Below are positions 61,295 to 64,000 of a stretch of 64,000 bases of DNA, piece after piece (the first letter of the stretch is position 1; each line of letters starts with the position of its first letter). The position numbers and the translations under genes are program-made. The stretch comes from Quercus robur. Taxonomy: Eukaryota > Streptophyta > Magnoliopsida > Fagales > Fagaceae. The notes beneath the pieces are model-generated. The model had not been told where the DNA came from, did not search any database, and was given only the letters and a program-made list of their open reading frames with translations. Location of the stretch: the NCBI RefSeq assembly GCF_932294415.1, contig NC_065535.1, positions 92,768,862 through 92,832,861 of the forward strand, read 5' to 3'.

Positions 61295-62331
61295 CTAGTA
61301 AGTTGCTCGTGCGATACCCGGATAATTTTGTAATATTTTATGTAAGACGGTTTTGGAGAATGTTGTACATATATTATAAAGAAAAATTAAACTAAATTAG
61401 AGTAACGAAACATATACATTCTGAGATATTAATATTTACTTTAGTAGTTTCACTACGCATTTGTAGCATTCTCAATGTAAGATTTTTTTTTTTTTTTTTT
61501 AATATGAAACCAAATTTTTTTTTTTTTTTTTGAGAATAATATGAAACCAAAAATAAATGCAAAAGAGTAACATCATCAAAAAAATCAACTAATTTAAGTT
61601 GTGTTCACAGATTGTATACCATGAAATGAATATATGTCAAACTCTCTCACCGTCTTTTACTTATCAATAATACAGCATTAAGACATGGTATAGGCAAATG
61701 CGTATGCATGTGTCTTGTAGATGATTTAAAACCATGGCAGAATATGGTTTTACATTGCGCACCAAATATTCTTTCTGCTTATATACACAAAACGAACACT
61801 ATCTAACCAAATTACCTAAACTAAAATCATATTTAAGCCCCTAATTATAAAATAAAAAATAAAAATTACCTGTAGGGGTTTCGCCAGCTTGATGGTGGTG
61901 GAAGGCTAGTATGACGAAAGTAGCGGTTCCTCATATTCCTCTTTCTCTCTCTTACAAATGTTGTGTCAATCTCAGGTCTTTTACTTTGGTAATAGTGAAA
62001 CAATGCATTTCATTTAATAATCCACAACATTTTCGTGTCTCTCTATCTCTCTCCAAGGCCTTACCTAGTTACCTATTACTATTAGTCCTTAATTATTTTT
62101 TTTTTAATACTAAAATGGTGGGTATGCTAAAAGACATGAAATGTGTGGTGTATACTCAAGCAATTAATGAGAGATTAATTACATAACAGTAAAAATAAGT
62201 TAATGTGAACTTTTAGGTAATAGTAAAAATAAGTTAATGAAAAGAGGTAAAGAAAAAGCTAAATGCAAAATTAGAGTGCCACATGGCAGAACTTTATGCT
62301 CTCCTGCATGAGATCTCTGCTTTTATATATA
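61295..62331 (-). mobile_element. decayed Helitron-like element
   Basis: On the + strand, CTAGTAAGTTGCTCGTGCGA at 61295 resembles a reversed Helitron 3' end (degenerate hairpin, then CTAG before T). At the other side, minus-strand TATATATAAAAGCAGAGATC resembles a Helitron 5' start, with the TC not clear. The interior is AT-rich and has poly-T runs at 61483-61500 and 61516-61530, without a coding segment. Ends are tentative. Confidence 0.45.
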
Positions 62332-64000
62332 CTAGTAATATGCCCGTACGATGCACGGCTTAATCAAGAATCATGTGTAAACTAAAGAAAATAAGAAAAT
62401 AGTTTTTAATTTAATTAAAATTAAATAATAAAATAGATAATTAAAATAAAGTAAAGAGAAGTAATCTTTTATTTTAAGTTATATAATGAATGCATGCACG
62501 TAAGATTTAGTTTTTTTTTAATCATATATAACTCCAAAATTAACTATGTAACTAATATAAAAAGAGATAGCTAAAAAAATATAAAGGGAGTCTGCAAAAT
62601 AATATATTAAGCTTTAAAGCTCAAGCACTACATATTAAAATGAAAAAAAAAATCTTGAATTAAATAATTAAAAACAATAAAAAAAATTATTTGAAAGCTT
62701 ATTTAAGTGGTAACCTCAATTTAATAGTTAAGAATTAAGAAAAACCTAAATTATTAAACATTAAAAAATATAAATTACTAAACATTAAAAAATAAAAGTA
62801 GAGAGACTTACATGAGAATTGATTTTTTTTTTTTTCTTTGAAAGCGAGGGAGGAGGCACCAATAGAGTTAAATAACCTTGGAGAGAAAAAGAGAACTTGT
62901 AGCTTTCTGTGTAGGCATCCTTAAAGTATTGTTTAGCTGCAAATTTTTTTTTTTCCAACTAAATTTTACTATTAAGAGATAGTATAGTTTCAAGCTAAAC
63001 TCTAATATAAAATCTCAACAAATTATTCCCTATGATCTAATCTGAAGTTGTAAATATACTTGAAGATAACTATGAAAATAAAAAATTGTTGATAACGTTA
63101 TTTTTAGATAAAGGTAGGCATAATTGATATAGATTTTTGCATAAGCGAACATAATGAAATAGTGCAAACAATTAAAATCATTTTTTTTTAAATGATTTAG
63201 TTTACAAAATTTTATCTTTTAAAATTTCCATATGTTAGTAGGATTATAGGAATTTTCATTGAGTAAATAAATAAAGATACAATTAAGAAAAGTAAAAAAA
63301 AAAATGTTAAAAAGTACTTGCAAAGAAAAAAAAATATGAAAAATACACAACTAAGTTTATTACCTTCATTTGTATTTCACAATAAATTTATAATGAAATA
63401 AATGTGCACAATCGAAGTAGATGAGTTTGCAGTTTTTTTTTTTTACAACAAATTTATTGCAACAGCATTAGCATCCTAGTTTGTTGAAGTATTCATGATT
63501 CAAGAAGAATAGTTTATTGAAACAAATTTATTATAAAATAAATGTACACAATTGAAGTAGATAAATTTTGTAATTCAATACAAATTTATTATGTAAAATA
63601 AATGTATGACCATATTAGTTACCTTCAATTATTCATTGCTTATATGATCTATTTACAAGAATAGTGTTTCTTTGCTTTTTGTTAGCCGGATCTATAAATC
63701 TTGAATGTCATAAACTCATAATGGATTTTCATTTTAATCTTGCTAATGATTATAAAATACACAACCAAACTGTATGCATATTTGAAAGACAAATCAAGTG
63801 TATGTAAAGTGTAAACTATATGCATATTTGAAAGACAAATCAAGTGCATGTAAAGTGTAAAAAAAATACTTGCCTGTGGTGGTAGTGATGTCTTCCATGT
63901 CAAACTGCTTCTAGGAGAGGGAGAGAGAAAGATTTTTTTTTAAAAAAACCATGAGAGAGACTTAGTTTGAAAATTAAAGAAGTCAATATATAATAGTAAA
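62332..64000 (-). mobile_element. Helitron-like 3' terminus and interior, running off the window
   Basis: CTAGTAATATGCCCGTACGA followed by TGCACGGC (62332 onward) is the reverse complement of a plant Helitron 3' end: an imperfect GCCGTGC...GTACGGGC hairpin, a short spacer and CTAG next to T. The rest of the window is AT-rich with no coding frame, including a direct repeat of 'atgcatatttgaaagacaaa' at 63775 and 63820. The opposite end was not found. Confidence 0.5.

Overview
This is a plant nuclear window: AT-rich, with spliced genes, long introns and many transposable elements. Gene family content and TE style suggest a eudicot, possibly a woody one such as Fagaceae; that last step is an inference only. 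Nothing here looks prokaryotic, organellar or viral. Confidently supported protein genes are few. (1) An RZ-1-type glycine-rich RNA-binding protein gene (CDS 3242-4188, +), with RRM and CCHC zinc knuckle, a probable 5'UTR intron and a 3'UTR intron. (2) Two apparently intact three-exon genes for an 11S-globulin-like bicupin protein of 358 residues, copy B (28167-32545, +) and copy C (44181-52105, -). (3) Two relics of the same cupin family: copy A (9541-10949, +; exon 1 lost, 11-nt frameshifting deletion) and copy D (about 37795-41900, +; promoter and intron homology, no exon found). (4) A broken protein-kinase-like gene (7656-9540, -) that butts directly against copy A.

Layout: 1-2070 spacer with a MITE and a SINE; 2074-about 5100 RZ-1 gene; 5100-7650 spacer; 7656-10949 kinase and cupin pseudogenes; 10950-15250 3' flank of copy A carrying a 2.6-kb foldback insertion; 16124-16991 solo LTR; 18455-23598 LTR retrotransposon with gag remnant; about 26230-33180 cupin unit B; 33935-37094 Mutator-like element in the B 3' flank; 37795-41900 relic D; 41983-43521 second Mutator-like element; about 43575-60990 inverted cupin unit C, swollen by a SINE, a 3.4-kb Helitron, two solo LTRs and a 3.7-kb minus-strand LTR element; 61000-64000 palindrome and Helitron-like termini.

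Units B and C form a large inverted duplication, and A and D are further partial copies. Because the copies are homologous, each supplies the 'empty site' for insertions in the others, so the boundaries and target-site duplications of several mobile elements can be read directly. The cupin products resemble Arabidopsis At1g07750/At2g28680-type proteins; they lack a signal peptide, so a storage role is not implied. I saw no tRNA, rRNA, CRISPR or operon-like system. No clearly new biochemical system was found; the most notable items are structural (foldback element, Helitron in a cupin intron, palindrome, gene-capturing MULE, conserved TCGATCGA arrays in one LTR family).
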